A stretch of 64,000 nucleotides of DNA, from assembly GCA_938074205.1 (NCBI GenBank), contig CALJES010000013.1, positions 26,055-90,054 of the forward strand, read 5' to 3'. This document shows positions 16,566 through 25,206 of the stretch, piece after piece. Made by a program: the position numbers and the translations under genes. A model generated the notes under the pieces. That model did no database searches, had not been told where the DNA came from, and was given only the letters and a program-made list of their open reading frames with translations. Within the stretch, counting starts at the first letter, position 1. Every line of letters begins with the position of its first letter. The DNA is from an uncultured bacterium (GTDB lineage: Bacteria; Armatimonadota; UBA5829).

Positions 16566-17810
16566 ATGGCTCAATTAGCAATAGACGGCGGCCAGCCAGT
16601 AAGAACCAAGCCACTGCCGTCGGTGGCCGACATTTCGGGTCGCGATTTCGGAGAGGCAGAAATAGCCAACCTGACGGATGTAATAAAGTCTGGCAAGCTT
16701 TTCCGCTACGGCGGTAAGTATGTCGAGCAATTCGAGGCGGGATTCGCCGAAAAATTGGGGGTCAAACACGCATTGGCGTGCACTTCGGGCACCTCCGCTA
16801 TACACACTGCGCTGGGGGCCGTCAACCCTGACGTGGGACAAGAAGTTATCACCGCACCCATAACCGATATGGGCACCATCGCACCTATCCTGTTCCAAAA
16901 CTGCATACCGATCTTCGCAGACCTCGATCCAGATTACTACACCATGCTTCCCGAAAGCATTGAGTCGAAGATTACCGATAAAACTGCTGCGATAATCGCA
17001 GTGCACTTGTTCGGTCAGCCGTGCGACATGGCCAGCATCCTCTCCATCGCCCAAAAACACGGCATCCCAGTTATCGAGGATTGCTGCCAAGCATATATGG
17101 CCGAATACGAGGGCAAGCTAGTCGGCACTATGGGGGCGATGGGGGCTTTCAGCTTGCAGCAATCGAAGCACATGACAGCTGGCGACGGCGGGATTGTCGT
17201 AACGAACGACGACAAGCTCGCTTCCCGCGCAGCACTGTTCGCGGACAAAGGTTGGCCTCGCACAGGCGAGGTGCGCGACTACTTGTTCCTCGGGATCAAT
17301 TACCGCATGAACGAACTCACCGGTGCCGTCGCAGCAGCACAGATGGGCAAAGTCGAACAAATTGTGGAACGCCGGCGCAGCGCGGCCGCTCGGTTGACCA
17401 GTCTCATATCGGACGTGCCGGGGGTGAATCCCCCGAAGGAGCGCCCCGGCTGCAAACATTCGTGGTGGCTTTATGCGCTGACCATTGACGAAGAGCGTAT
17501 CCGCGTGTCGCCGAAGGAGTTTGCGCAAGCTCTGGCTGCAGAGGGAATCGGAGCAGGTCACGGATATATCGGAAAGCCCATTTATATGTCCCCAGTCTTC
17601 CAAAACCGAGCCACTTACGGCACCAGCGAATGTCCGTTTTCGTGCCCGTTCTATGGGAAAGACACACGCTACTCCGAGGACGACTGCCCTAACGCAGTGG
17701 ACATACTGCGCAAGATCATAACCATTCCGTGCAACGAGTTCTTTACCGAGGAAGACATTCACGACATCGCCGCAGCAATTGCTAAGGTTGCTGAGGCATA
17801 TGCAGTATAG
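16566..17810 (+). CDS. DegT/DnrJ/EryC1/StrS-family PLP aminotransferase
   Basis: This 414-residue protein has family features: CTSGTSAIHTALGA binds the cofactor phosphate, Asp172 in VIEDCCQA contacts the pyridine nitrogen, and Lys201 in SLQQSKHMTAGDGG is the PLP lysine. FLGINYRMNELTGAVAAAQM and a late NEFFTEEDIHDIA also match. I start at ATG 16566, preceded by AGGGGG eight bases upstream; the longer frame runs back through the hicB-like gene. Members transaminate nucleotide-linked keto-sugars or make scyllo-inosamine-type products. Placement after a rhamnosidase and before a hydrolase, rather than in a nucleotide-sugar cluster, leaves the substrate unclear. Confidence 0.9.
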   Translation: MAQLAIDGGQPVRTKPLPSVADISGRDFGEAEIANLTDVIKSGKLFRYGGKYVEQFEAGFAEKLGVKHALACTSGTSAIHTALGAVNPDVGQEVITAPITDMGTIAPILFQNCIPIFADLDPDYYTMLPESIESKITDKTAAIIAVHLFGQPCDMASILSIAQKHGIPVIEDCCQAYMAEYEGKLVGTMGAMGAFSLQQSKHMTAGDGGIVVTNDDKLASRAALFADKGWPRTGEVRDYLFLGINYRMNELTGAVAAAQMGKVEQIVERRRSAAARLTSLISDVPGVNPPKERPGCKHSWWLYALTIDEERIRVSPKEFAQALAAEGIGAGHGYIGKPIYMSPVFQNRATYGTSECPFSCPFYGKDTRYSEDDCPNAVDILRKIITIPCNEFFTEEDIHDIAAAIAKVAEAYAV

Positions 17811-17906
17811 GCCACACGCTAGTCAGCCTGTTGGGCCAGTCGGGGATGCCGTTTATCTGATGACAATTGCATCTTCACTCCAAATAAAGCGCACGAGGGA
17901 AACGCC

Positions 17907-19424
17907 TTGCTAATAATCGACTGCGACACATTTTTTGGCGCTAGAGCCAACTGTCGAGCCGACACTTCGGTGGACGCCCTTGTTCGAGCTTTGGGTTTGG
18001 ACGGCATCGGCTGCGCATTGGCGTATAACACGAAAGCGAGGACCTACGATGCCCGTGAGGGAAACGACGAGGCACTTGCGGCAGCCAAGGCGCACCCTGA
18101 AATCCTGCCCGTGGCATCTGTTGACCCAAGAACGTTCGATCGCCTAGAAGAAGAAATTGCGCGCGTTGCCGATCTAGGGTTCGCAGGGCTGAGGGTATTT
18201 CCTGAACTGCAGGGATGGTCGGTGGATTCCGTCCTATTTTCGCGCGTTTTGAATGCATGCGCCAAAAACCAGCTACCCCTAATGATTTCAACGGAGGCGC
18301 CGGGCAAGGCATCAGCTGTCATTGAGCGCGCGCCAGATACCGATCTGCCGATCATAATGCTGGGGACGAACTATAACGTGCTCGCTGAGGCCCTATCTGC
18401 AGCGGCAGCCAGACCAAACACCTACGTGTCGACGCAGTACTTCGTAACTCCAGGCGCGGTAGAACTTGCAGTGGAATCAATCGGCGCGGACAGGCTCGTT
18501 CTGGGAACGGGATCGCCGGAGTTTTCAGCCAGACCTGCGTTGAACGTGATACTAGGAGCCGAAATATCAGACTCAGACAAGCGCAAGATTCTCGGCGGTA
18601 ATATAGCCGCAATCATTGCCCGTCAATCCGCAAGGTTGGGCAAGAGCCCGAAAGAGGGCTGCTTGGAAGCATTCTGCAAGCGCAGTATCTCAGGACCTAT
18701 CATAGACATGCACGGGCACTTTGGCCCTTGGCCATTTCCGATGAAACCTTGCAGCGCCGCAGATCTCGTCCGGCTGATGCACCGGAGGGGAATCGAAAAG
18801 GCGATACTTTCTAGCACAAAGGCGATTGTGGGCGACTTTGTGGAGGGCAACGCGGAACTGGCGCGGGAAATCGCAGCCCACGACGAGCTCCTGGGATACG
18901 TCACCATCAACCCCAACTACCCCGAGAAATCAATAGATGAAATGAATCGATATCTATCATCTGGGAAGTTCGTCGGGGTAAAAACGCATCCCGGCTATTC
19001 TGGCCAACCCATCGACAGCCCCGCCATGCGCAAACTGCTTCCTGCCATCGCTGCAGTGGGGGTGCCGATTCTTGTACACTGTTGGGGACACGGCGAACCT
19101 TCCAAAGTGGGTAAAATCGCAGCGGAGTACCCCAAGATCCCAATCATCATGGGCCACGGCGGTGTAACTGCTTGGCAGGAAGCAATCGAGGTTATGAAAC
19201 AGGCGCCTAATGTTTATACTGAGTTTTGCTCCAGCCGCGTCGAACGCGGCCGCGTGCGAGAAACGATAGATGCAGTGGGATGCGAGCGCGTGCTTTTCGG
19301 AAGCGACCTCGGGCTATTCGACCCCATCTACGACCTGGGAATATATGAGGAAGCGGAACTCACCTGCGCCGAGCGCGAAGCTATAATGTACGCCAACGCA
19401 AAGCGGCTATTTAAGATTTGCTAA
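17907..19424 (+). CDS. Tandem amidohydrolase-2-fold protein, N-terminal half lacking metal ligands
   Basis: The TTG start at 17907 has GAGGGA at a normal distance. The 505 residues hold two copies of the amidohydrolase-2 barrel. The C-terminal copy (about 264-505) keeps metal-site features: IIDMHGHFGPW with His269 and His271, ILVHCWGHG, IIMGHGG and VLFGSDLG. The N-terminal copy begins IIDCDTFFGA; the two His positions are Asp7 and Phe9, and later His residues are also missing (PLMISTEA, IIMLGTN, VLGTGSP). It keeps the fold pattern, including GNIAAII at its end. The first half is probably structural or a dimer-interface remnant. The substrate is unknown; relatives include decarboxylases and lactonases. 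Confidence 0.82.
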   Translation: MLIIDCDTFFGARANCRADTSVDALVRALGLDGIGCALAYNTKARTYDAREGNDEALAAAKAHPEILPVASVDPRTFDRLEEEIARVADLGFAGLRVFPELQGWSVDSVLFSRVLNACAKNQLPLMISTEAPGKASAVIERAPDTDLPIIMLGTNYNVLAEALSAAAARPNTYVSTQYFVTPGAVELAVESIGADRLVLGTGSPEFSARPALNVILGAEISDSDKRKILGGNIAAIIARQSARLGKSPKEGCLEAFCKRSISGPIIDMHGHFGPWPFPMKPCSAADLVRLMHRRGIEKAILSSTKAIVGDFVEGNAELAREIAAHDELLGYVTINPNYPEKSIDEMNRYLSSGKFVGVKTHPGYSGQPIDSPAMRKLLPAIAAVGVPILVHCWGHGEPSKVGKIAAEYPKIPIIMGHGGVTAWQEAIEVMKQAPNVYTEFCSSRVERGRVRETIDAVGCERVLFGSDLGLFDPIYDLGIYEEAELTCAEREAIMYANAKRLFKIC

Positions 19425-19475
19425 TTGCTGGCAGAAGCAAGAGATCTTCTGCAGCATGCCGAAAACCGAATTGCC

Positions 19476-21809
19476 ATGGAAACCCTTACACTTGACATTC
19501 CTGTCCTTTGGCCGAACTATCTTGCAGACTGCGATCAGTGCACTGAGCGGTTGAGGGAAACCCTGCAAAGCCTCGACGGCATGATCAGCGTGCAAGTGGA
19601 TGCCGACAAGCAGACCGTAGAGGTGACATACGCTAAGGACCTCCTCAACTTCGAGACTATCAAGCAGGTCGCCCTGGATCTTGGAATCACCCTAGCAGAA
19701 AAGTTCAAGCACGAAAGGTTGCCCATCGCCGGGCTCGACTGCCCCGATTGCGCCGAGAATTTGGAGAAAGCCCTATCGCGAGTACCAGGGGTGAGTTGGG
19801 TTTCGGTGAGCTTCGCCGCATCAATCTTGTTGGTCGAGTTCGAACCTAGCATAACCAACCTGGACACGATACTCAAGACAATACGCCGGCTGGGGTACGA
19901 TGTGCGCCTGCCGGAAGAGGCTTTAAGCGCCGATAGAGCGGACAGAATCCCCCTGAGGGAACGGCTGCGCATACTGCTTACCGCGCTCTCCGGCTTGCTG
20001 CTAGCCGCAGGGCTGGGGGCGGAATACCTTTCGCAGAGCGTTTCGGTGAGCAAGCTGTTGCTAATCTGCTCTGCTGCAGCAGGCGGCATCTACCCAGCGC
20101 GCAGGGCATATTACTCCCTCAAAGCTCGCATACTTGACACAAACTTTCTGGTTACCATCGCGGCGGCAGGGGCGATATGGCTGGGGGACTATGTTGAGGC
20201 AGCCGCGGTTGTATTCCTGTTCTCTTTAGGCTCAGCGCTTGAGGCGATTACCGCCGACAGGGCTCGTAGATCGCTTCGTTCCCTAATAGAATCTTTTCCA
20301 CGGTCGGTTCTGGTCCAACGAAACGGCAAGATCCAGGAGACACCCGCCGTCGAGGTAGAGGTTGGTGAGCTTGTTTTGGTCAAGCCGGGTGAGAGAATTG
20401 TTCTGGACGGAATTGTCGTGGGTGGGGAGTCCACCGTCAACGAAGCGCCCATAACCGGCGAATCAACGCCCAAGAGCAAAAGCAAAGGTGATCCTGTCTA
20501 CGCAGGGTCTATAAACGGCGAAGGCGCCCTCGAAGTCCGCGCTACTTCCAGGGCAGAGGACAGCACCGTTGCCAGAATAGTGCACATGGTTGAAGAAGCT
20601 CAGGCGCAAAAAGCGCCTTCCCAGCGCTTCAGCGAGACCGTTGGCCGCTATTACACGCCCGTGGTTATCGCAACCGCAGCAATTGTCGCCGTCTTAGGAG
20701 CAGCATACGCAGGTTCTTATGAAGACTGGCTGCGAAGGGCACTGACACTGTTGGTCGTGGCTTGCCCGTGCGCGTTGGTAGTTTCGGCGCCTGTGGCAGT
20801 CGTCTGCGCATTGACAAGTGCCGCTAAGCGGGGAGTGCTGATAAAAGGCGGTCTTCACCTGGAGACGCTCGGCCAGGTATCTACGGTCGCTTTCGATAAG
20901 ACAGGCACCTTAACGCTCGGCAAGCCTCAGGTCCGCGAAGTGAAAGCTGCGAACGAATATGAGCCGGCAGATGTGGTAGCAGCAGCTGCCGCCGTGGAGT
21001 CACGATCTGAGCATCCCTTGGCTGATGCGATCGTCGAGTACGCTCAGACCCTGCAGGTCCCGAAAATGCACGTTTCATTCTTCGAGGCCCTGCCCGGCAA
21101 GGGAGCCCGCGCGATAGTGGACGGTGGGCTTTATTATGTTGGCAACGATCGGTTGATAGCAGAATTAGGCTTCGAATTACCCGCAGTAGATACCTCGGCT
21201 GATCCTGAGCAGGCCAGATGCACGGTGGTCTATGTGGCAAATGAAAGCGCCATTATGGGAGCCATAGCGCTGACCGATGCGGTAAGGGACTGCGCCGCCG
21301 CCGTAATCGCCGAACTGCGTAGCAACGGAATAGAAAGAGTCGTAATGCTCACAGGAGACAATCCTCAGGTTGCCCATGCCGTTGCCCGCGAAGTCGGCAT
21401 AAGCGAGTTCTACGCAGAGCTTCTTCCGCAGGACAAGGTCAAGTTGGTTAAGAAGCTGGCTTCGAAATCAGGGAAAGTTGCTATGGTCGGCGACGGCTTC
21501 AACGACGCACCCGCCTTGGCGGCAGCGCATGTGGGTATAGCGATGGGAGGACTAGGCAGCCACGCTTCCATCGAAATCGCTGATGTGGTGCTGATGGCGG
21601 ACGAAATAATGATGCTCCCATACGCCATTCGCCTCAGCCGCGCAGCCAAAACAATAATCGCCCAAAACTTGGCATTTGCCATAGGGGCAGCGGTCCTCCT
21701 GGTTTGGGGCGCGCTAACGCAGCATATCAACCTCGCGACTGGCGTACTCGGACACGAAGCCAGCGCGCTCTTGGTTATCGCAAACGGCATGAGAATTCTA
21801 AAAAGGTGA
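19476..21809 (+). CDS. Zn/Cd/Pb-type P1B ATPase with two N-terminal metal-binding domains
   Basis: This 778-residue metal exporter has two HMA-like domains (ADCDQC and GLDCPDC CxxC motifs) and about eight membrane segments. It carries ACPCALVVSAP (the CPC metal site), DKTGTLTLGKP with the phosphorylated Asp, SEHPLADAIV in the nucleotide domain, and MVGDGFNDAPALAAA in the hinge. The CPC motif with the final membrane region GHEASALLVIANGMR fits the Zn/Cd/Pb class (ZntA/CadA) rather than copper pumps. The frame extends to a TTG at 19425, directly after the previous stop. I choose ATG 19476, just before the first HMA strand; neither has a clear ribosome site. It probably detoxifies divalent metals and is unrelated to the sugar genes upstream. 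Confidence 0.92.
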   Translation: METLTLDIPVLWPNYLADCDQCTERLRETLQSLDGMISVQVDADKQTVEVTYAKDLLNFETIKQVALDLGITLAEKFKHERLPIAGLDCPDCAENLEKALSRVPGVSWVSVSFAASILLVEFEPSITNLDTILKTIRRLGYDVRLPEEALSADRADRIPLRERLRILLTALSGLLLAAGLGAEYLSQSVSVSKLLLICSAAAGGIYPARRAYYSLKARILDTNFLVTIAAAGAIWLGDYVEAAAVVFLFSLGSALEAITADRARRSLRSLIESFPRSVLVQRNGKIQETPAVEVEVGELVLVKPGERIVLDGIVVGGESTVNEAPITGESTPKSKSKGDPVYAGSINGEGALEVRATSRAEDSTVARIVHMVEEAQAQKAPSQRFSETVGRYYTPVVIATAAIVAVLGAAYAGSYEDWLRRALTLLVVACPCALVVSAPVAVVCALTSAAKRGVLIKGGLHLETLGQVSTVAFDKTGTLTLGKPQVREVKAANEYEPADVVAAAAAVESRSEHPLADAIVEYAQTLQVPKMHVSFFEALPGKGARAIVDGGLYYVGNDRLIAELGFELPAVDTSADPEQARCTVVYVANESAIMGAIALTDAVRDCAAAVIAELRSNGIERVVMLTGDNPQVAHAVAREVGISEFYAELLPQDKVKLVKKLASKSGKVAMVGDGFNDAPALAAAHVGIAMGGLGSHASIEIADVVLMADEIMMLPYAIRLSRAAKTIIAQNLAFAIGAAVLLVWGALTQHINLATGVLGHEASALLVIANGMRILKR

Positions 21810-21912
21810 GTGCGCAGGTCAATGTCAAACCCTCTGAAAACCAGCCTCTCACCTAACGTCAAACTCGGATGCCCGCTTGATCTCGCGGTATGTCACAAAC
21901 TTAAGACATTAC

Positions 21913-21927
21913 TGTCAAATCTTGACA
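21913..21927. promoter_or_regulatory. Perfect palindrome TGTCAA-ATC-TTGACA, possible operator
   Basis: Two perfect six-base arms (21913-21918 and 21922-21927) flank ATC, about 100 bases before the small membrane protein gene. The right arm is a consensus -35 hexamer, but no good -10 box lies at 16-18 bases from either arm. It may therefore be a protein-binding site. Copies of TGTCA also occur nearby at 21891-21895 and further upstream. Confidence 0.3.
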
Positions 21928-22027
21928 CGGACCAAAGAAAGCATAATCTTGGCGACTTTTCAGTGCGGTTGCCTAGATTTACCAAGTGTGATAGTATTTA
22001 GGTCAAAATCGGAGGCATAGGACGACG

Positions 22028-22348
22028 GTGTTCAAAGTCTCGCACTTCCCGGATTGGGTCCATGCCGTCAGACTGCTCGCGGCGTTCTTGCTTACCGCAG
22101 TCTTCGGCATCCACGCCTTCTATCAGCACAAGCGCGAAGCTTTCGAGGCAGCCTCGCCTAGACGCTGGATGTATTGGATTTACTCGGTGGTTTTTCTAGG
22201 GGTAAGTGCTGCAAATTTCACGCAATTATGCATTACAGTAGTATTTCGCGACTACGAAAAGGCCTCGTTCCATCTGGGCTATTTTACGCTGCTGCTGATA
22301 CTCTCGTATTCCGCGCTTCTAGCCGGGGTAAGACAGCGTAATTTTTGA
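22028..22348 (+). CDS. Small membrane protein with three membrane segments, unknown function
   Basis: A GTG start at 22028 has GGAGG about ten bases upstream. The 106-residue product has three hydrophobic segments (about 13-29 LLAAFLLTAVFGIHAF, 48-68 YWIYSVVFLGVSAANF, 82-100 YFTLLLILSYSALLAGV) and short charged loops. I do not recognise the family. A plausible promoter (TTGCCT, 17 bases, TAGTAT) lies just upstream, at about 21968-21996. It stands alone between the P-ATPase gene and the convergent NlpC/P60 gene. The ribosome site and clean membrane pattern make it more credible than the other small frames here. Confidence 0.65.
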   Translation: MFKVSHFPDWVHAVRLLAAFLLTAVFGIHAFYQHKREAFEAASPRRWMYWIYSVVFLGVSAANFTQLCITVVFRDYEKASFHLGYFTLLLILSYSALLAGVRQRNF

Positions 22349-22426
22349 CTAACCTACCGCAGAAGGGCTTCCCCTCGACAAACCTTCTTTGCGCTCTACC
22401 GTCCCTCGCCCAGCACCAGCCAGCAA

Positions 22427-23341
22427 CTAGCGGACTCGCCGTGCCCCGCGGTAACGCGGCCCGTAGTAGGGGGAGTCTAGGTAATCTACCGTCACACCGC
22501 GCCGGTGGGTGGAAGCGTGGACGAACCGACCGTTGCCGATGTAGATTCCCACGTGGGAAATGCCGCGACGATAAGTCTGGAAAAACACCAGATCGCCGGG
22601 TTGGAGCTCACTTTTGCTCACTGGACGGCCTATTCTGGCCTGAGCTGCAGAAGAATGGGGTAGTAATATACCGTATTTGGCAAAAACGTAGCGCGTGAAG
22701 CCTGAGCAATCGAAGCCTCCTCTGCTCGTACCGCCACGGCGGTATCTGGCTCCTCGAAAAGCTAGAGCTGTGCGCACTATATCCGACCGATCACCCGTTG
22801 AATCCTGAACGGCAGCTTCCGTGCTAGCCGGGGTTTCCGATGACTCAGATGACCTAGCTACATCGACAAGAGGCCTATACACGAACCCACAGCGCCCGTC
22901 CTCCAAAGCCACCTTCAGCCAACTGCCCGTCCTGTAGAGGCGCTTTACCTTGGTTCCCTGCTGCAGAACCGCAATCTTTCCATTCCCCGTGCCGGGCCCC
23001 GAACGCAAGCATACATTGTCCTTCGTCACCACCAGAGCCACGCACCTTGAGTGATATTTACTGGCGGAACGGCTCTCCGCATTCTTAGGACTGGCTGACA
23101 CTTTTGCTCGGCCAGGTACAGGAATGTAAAGGCTCTTTCCTATGCCCAGGATTGCGGTCTCTTTGATGCCGTTTGCTCGAGCGATCTGCTGCGGAGTGGT
23201 GTGGTATTTCTTTGCCAGTGTCCACAGCGTATCGCCGGCCTTGATCTTGTGTGTGATTGCAAATGCGGGAATAACTGAAAACAATAAAACGCAAATAATT
23301 GCCAGCACTAAGATCTTTCTATACGATCCCGCTTTAGCCAA
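22427..23341 (-). CDS. Secreted cell-wall hydrolase: LysM, SH3 and NlpC/P60 domains
   Basis: After a signal peptide (ILVLAIICVLLFSVIPAFA) come three domains. A LysM domain binds peptidoglycan (HKIKAGDTLWTLAKKYHTT). A bacterial SH3 domain follows (NVCLRSGPGTGNGKIAVLQQ). Last is an NlpC/P60 peptidase domain with catalytic Cys in FDCSGFTRYVF, His in SHVGIYIG and a third polar residue in RFVHAS. I start at TTG 23341 because GGAGGAGG lies seven bases before it, although the frame is open to 23383. It would cleave peptide stems of peptidoglycan. A near-consensus promoter is present upstream. Order and size match endopeptidases used for wall remodelling. Confidence 0.92.
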   Translation of the reverse strand: MAKAGSYRKILVLAIICVLLFSVIPAFAITHKIKAGDTLWTLAKKYHTTPQQIARANGIKETAILGIGKSLYIPVPGRAKVSASPKNAESRSASKYHSRCVALVVTKDNVCLRSGPGTGNGKIAVLQQGTKVKRLYRTGSWLKVALEDGRCGFVYRPLVDVARSSESSETPASTEAAVQDSTGDRSDIVRTALAFRGARYRRGGTSRGGFDCSGFTRYVFAKYGILLPHSSAAQARIGRPVSKSELQPGDLVFFQTYRRGISHVGIYIGNGRFVHASTHRRGVTVDYLDSPYYGPRYRGARRVR

Positions 23342-23448
23342 CAGCCCACCTCCTCCGAAAGTACCGTAACAGATAATCGGCAAAACCGCTGACTCGCTTT
23401 ACAGGTCGTCGCACCCGGAAAATAACCAGCCGTTTTTACACGGACGCA

Positions 23449-23477
23449 ATTGTATGAGTCAAGCCGTTCTGTGTCAA
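23449..23477 (-). promoter_or_regulatory. Strong sigma-70 promoter of the NlpC/P60 gene
   Basis: On the minus strand TTGACA (23477-23472) and TACAAT (23454-23449) are spaced by exactly 17 bases, close to an ideal housekeeping promoter. The -35 box is mirrored by a rightward TTGACA at 23485-23490, making a TGTCAA-N7-TTGACA inverted repeat, but the rightward copy lacks a good -10 box. Confidence 0.75.
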
Positions 23478-23533
23478 GTGTTTTTTGACAAGCGCGCTAA
23501 ACGTCGTAACCTCCAGAGCCACACGCAAGCCGC

Positions 23534-23563
23534 TTTACGAAAGTCGGCTATAAGTGTCATAAT
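23534..23563 (+). promoter_or_regulatory. Candidate promoter of the chaperonin-grpE operon
   Basis: TTTACG (23534-23539) and CATAAT (23558-23563) are separated by 18 bases and lie about 40 bases before the GTG start. No CIRCE element (TTAGCACTC-N9-GAGTGCTAA) is visible between 23342 and 23604, so HrcA control of this operon is not supported. Confidence 0.4.
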
Positions 23564-23604
23564 ATCGAGGTGAAAAGCCCGTCGAGTGTAAAGGCAGGCC
23601 TGGC

Positions 23605-25206
23605 GTGAGCACAAGCGTAAGGCAAGTTACCAAGTCCAGCGAGGTCGACGAACGCAATGCAGCCCTTGTGGCAAATGCCGCGGCTATAGCTGCGCTTGCA
23701 TCAGCTATCGAGGGCACATTGGGTCCCAAGGGGCTTGACTGCATGCTCGTTGACCGATTCGGCGACACAACTGTAACAAACGACGGCGCCACCATCCTCG
23801 ATAGGATAGACACCAACCATCCTGCTGCTCGGATGCTCATAAAAACAGCTCGAGCGCAAGAAGAAGCTGTCGGTGACGGCACCACTACCACCACCATTCT
23901 TGCCAGCGCTATGATCAACGAGGGCGCATCTCACGTAGCCCGCGGGGTGCCGGTTGTAAAGGTCATCGAAGGCGTGCGGCTTGGGGTTGCGAAAGCTCTG
24001 GAGTTCATAGAATCTCACGCCGAGCGGATCGAAGGCGTAGATGATGACATACTGCTACAGGTTGCGTCAATAGCTGCTCGCGGACACGAGGACATAGCCG
24101 ATCTCATAGTTCAGGCAGCACGTCTTGTGGGCGAAGACACCCTGCGGGACCCCGGTTTTTCTCTAGCCGATACCGTGTTGGCAAAAGAGGGTGCTGAGAA
24201 TGAGGTCTTTTGCGGGATTGTCCTCGATAAGCAGCGACTGAACCGCCAGATGCCTCGCTTGGTCGAAGATGCGAAAGTCTTGATCGTGGACGATGCGCTC
24301 GAACCTCCACAGATAGACGATGATGCGTTGGGCACGGAGTCTGGGTTTGCCCAACACGTTGCTTACCAGGAAGAGTTCAGACGCAATATCGAAAAAGTTA
24401 TCGAAATGGGCGTAACGTTCGTTGCTGCCGCCAAAGGAATTGACCCTATTGCCGAAGAGCTTTTTACCGACGCTGGGGTTTTTGCGGTGCGCAGGCTGGG
24501 ATCCAAAGACATATCTCGCCTGGCAGAAGTGACCGGCGGCCGAACGATCAAGCGCTCGGGTCTGTCGAAACCGCCCGAGGAACTGGAACGTTTTCTGGGG
24601 CGCTGCGAGCGGGTATATGAAGATGAGAGATTGGATCACATACGCGTAATCGGCAAGTCGGATGCGCGCGCTGCCGCCGTAGTTGTAGGTGCCTCAACTA
24701 GGGAAGTGAAGGACGAGCGCGAACGCATTGCGCGCGACGCGGCAGGCGCTGTACAGGAAGCAGTGAGATCGGGCATAGTGCCCGGAGGCGGCGCGATTGA
24801 GATCGCCGCCGCCAGATACGTCCAGGACTTCCGAGAAAGCGTCAGAGGCATGGCCGCCTACGGAGTGGAAGCAGTAGTGGCAGCGCTTAAGCGGCCGCTG
24901 GCTCAGATCGTTGCTAATGCGGGTTTCAATCCGCTTGAAAAAGTCGAGGAAGTGATGCTAGCTCAGGCGCAGCAGGGTAAGTGCTCGCTTGGGGTGGACT
25001 GCGACTCCGGCTTAGTCTCAGATATGCTCGAACTGGGAGTAGTAGACCCGGCGGGCGTCAAGCTATACGCAATCCGAGCTGCAGCGGAGCTTGCGGAAGC
25101 AATTTTGCGTATAAACACTGTAATAAGAAAGCGCGATGAAGCCTCTGAACAGTCTTCGCCACGCGCGGGTGAAGGTCAAGAGGAGGTGACAAGCGACAAA
25201 AGATGA
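23605..25206 (+). CDS. Group III (thermosome/TCP-1-like) chaperonin in a bacterium
   Basis: The 533-residue protein is an archaeal-type chaperonin rather than GroEL. Residues 37-43 GTLGPKG and 59-65 NDGATIL, the nucleotide loop GDGTTT at 90-95 with catalytic-type Asp60 and Asp91, and VPGGGAIE in the second equatorial half are group II/III signatures. The apical part keeps FVAAAKGIDPIAEELF and lacks a GroES-dependent GroEL pattern; no groES is adjacent. The tail is short and charged, without the GGM repeat of GroEL. The GTG start at 23605 has a weak ribosome site. It overlaps grpE by four bases (ATGA). Bacterial group III chaperonins are known from some Firmicutes and others, where they sit in dnaK-type operons, which fits this context. 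Confidence 0.9.
   Translation: MSTSVRQVTKSSEVDERNAALVANAAAIAALASAIEGTLGPKGLDCMLVDRFGDTTVTNDGATILDRIDTNHPAARMLIKTARAQEEAVGDGTTTTTILASAMINEGASHVARGVPVVKVIEGVRLGVAKALEFIESHAERIEGVDDDILLQVASIAARGHEDIADLIVQAARLVGEDTLRDPGFSLADTVLAKEGAENEVFCGIVLDKQRLNRQMPRLVEDAKVLIVDDALEPPQIDDDALGTESGFAQHVAYQEEFRRNIEKVIEMGVTFVAAAKGIDPIAEELFTDAGVFAVRRLGSKDISRLAEVTGGRTIKRSGLSKPPEELERFLGRCERVYEDERLDHIRVIGKSDARAAAVVVGASTREVKDERERIARDAAGAVQEAVRSGIVPGGGAIEIAAARYVQDFRESVRGMAAYGVEAVVAALKRPLAQIVANAGFNPLEKVEEVMLAQAQQGKCSLGVDCDSGLVSDMLELGVVDPAGVKLYAIRAAAELAEAILRINTVIRKRDEASEQSSPRAGEGQEEVTSDKR

Noticed and set aside
21810..22001. Short frame of 63 codons between the P-ATPase and the small membrane protein gene
   Set aside because: No ribosome site, no recognisable composition, and it covers the palindrome and a candidate promoter; more likely intergenic.
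23472..23490. Inverted repeat TGTCAA-N7-TTGACA upstream of the chaperonin gene as an operator
   Set aside because: The left arm is fully explained as the -35 box of the NlpC/P60 promoter, so the symmetry may be incidental.
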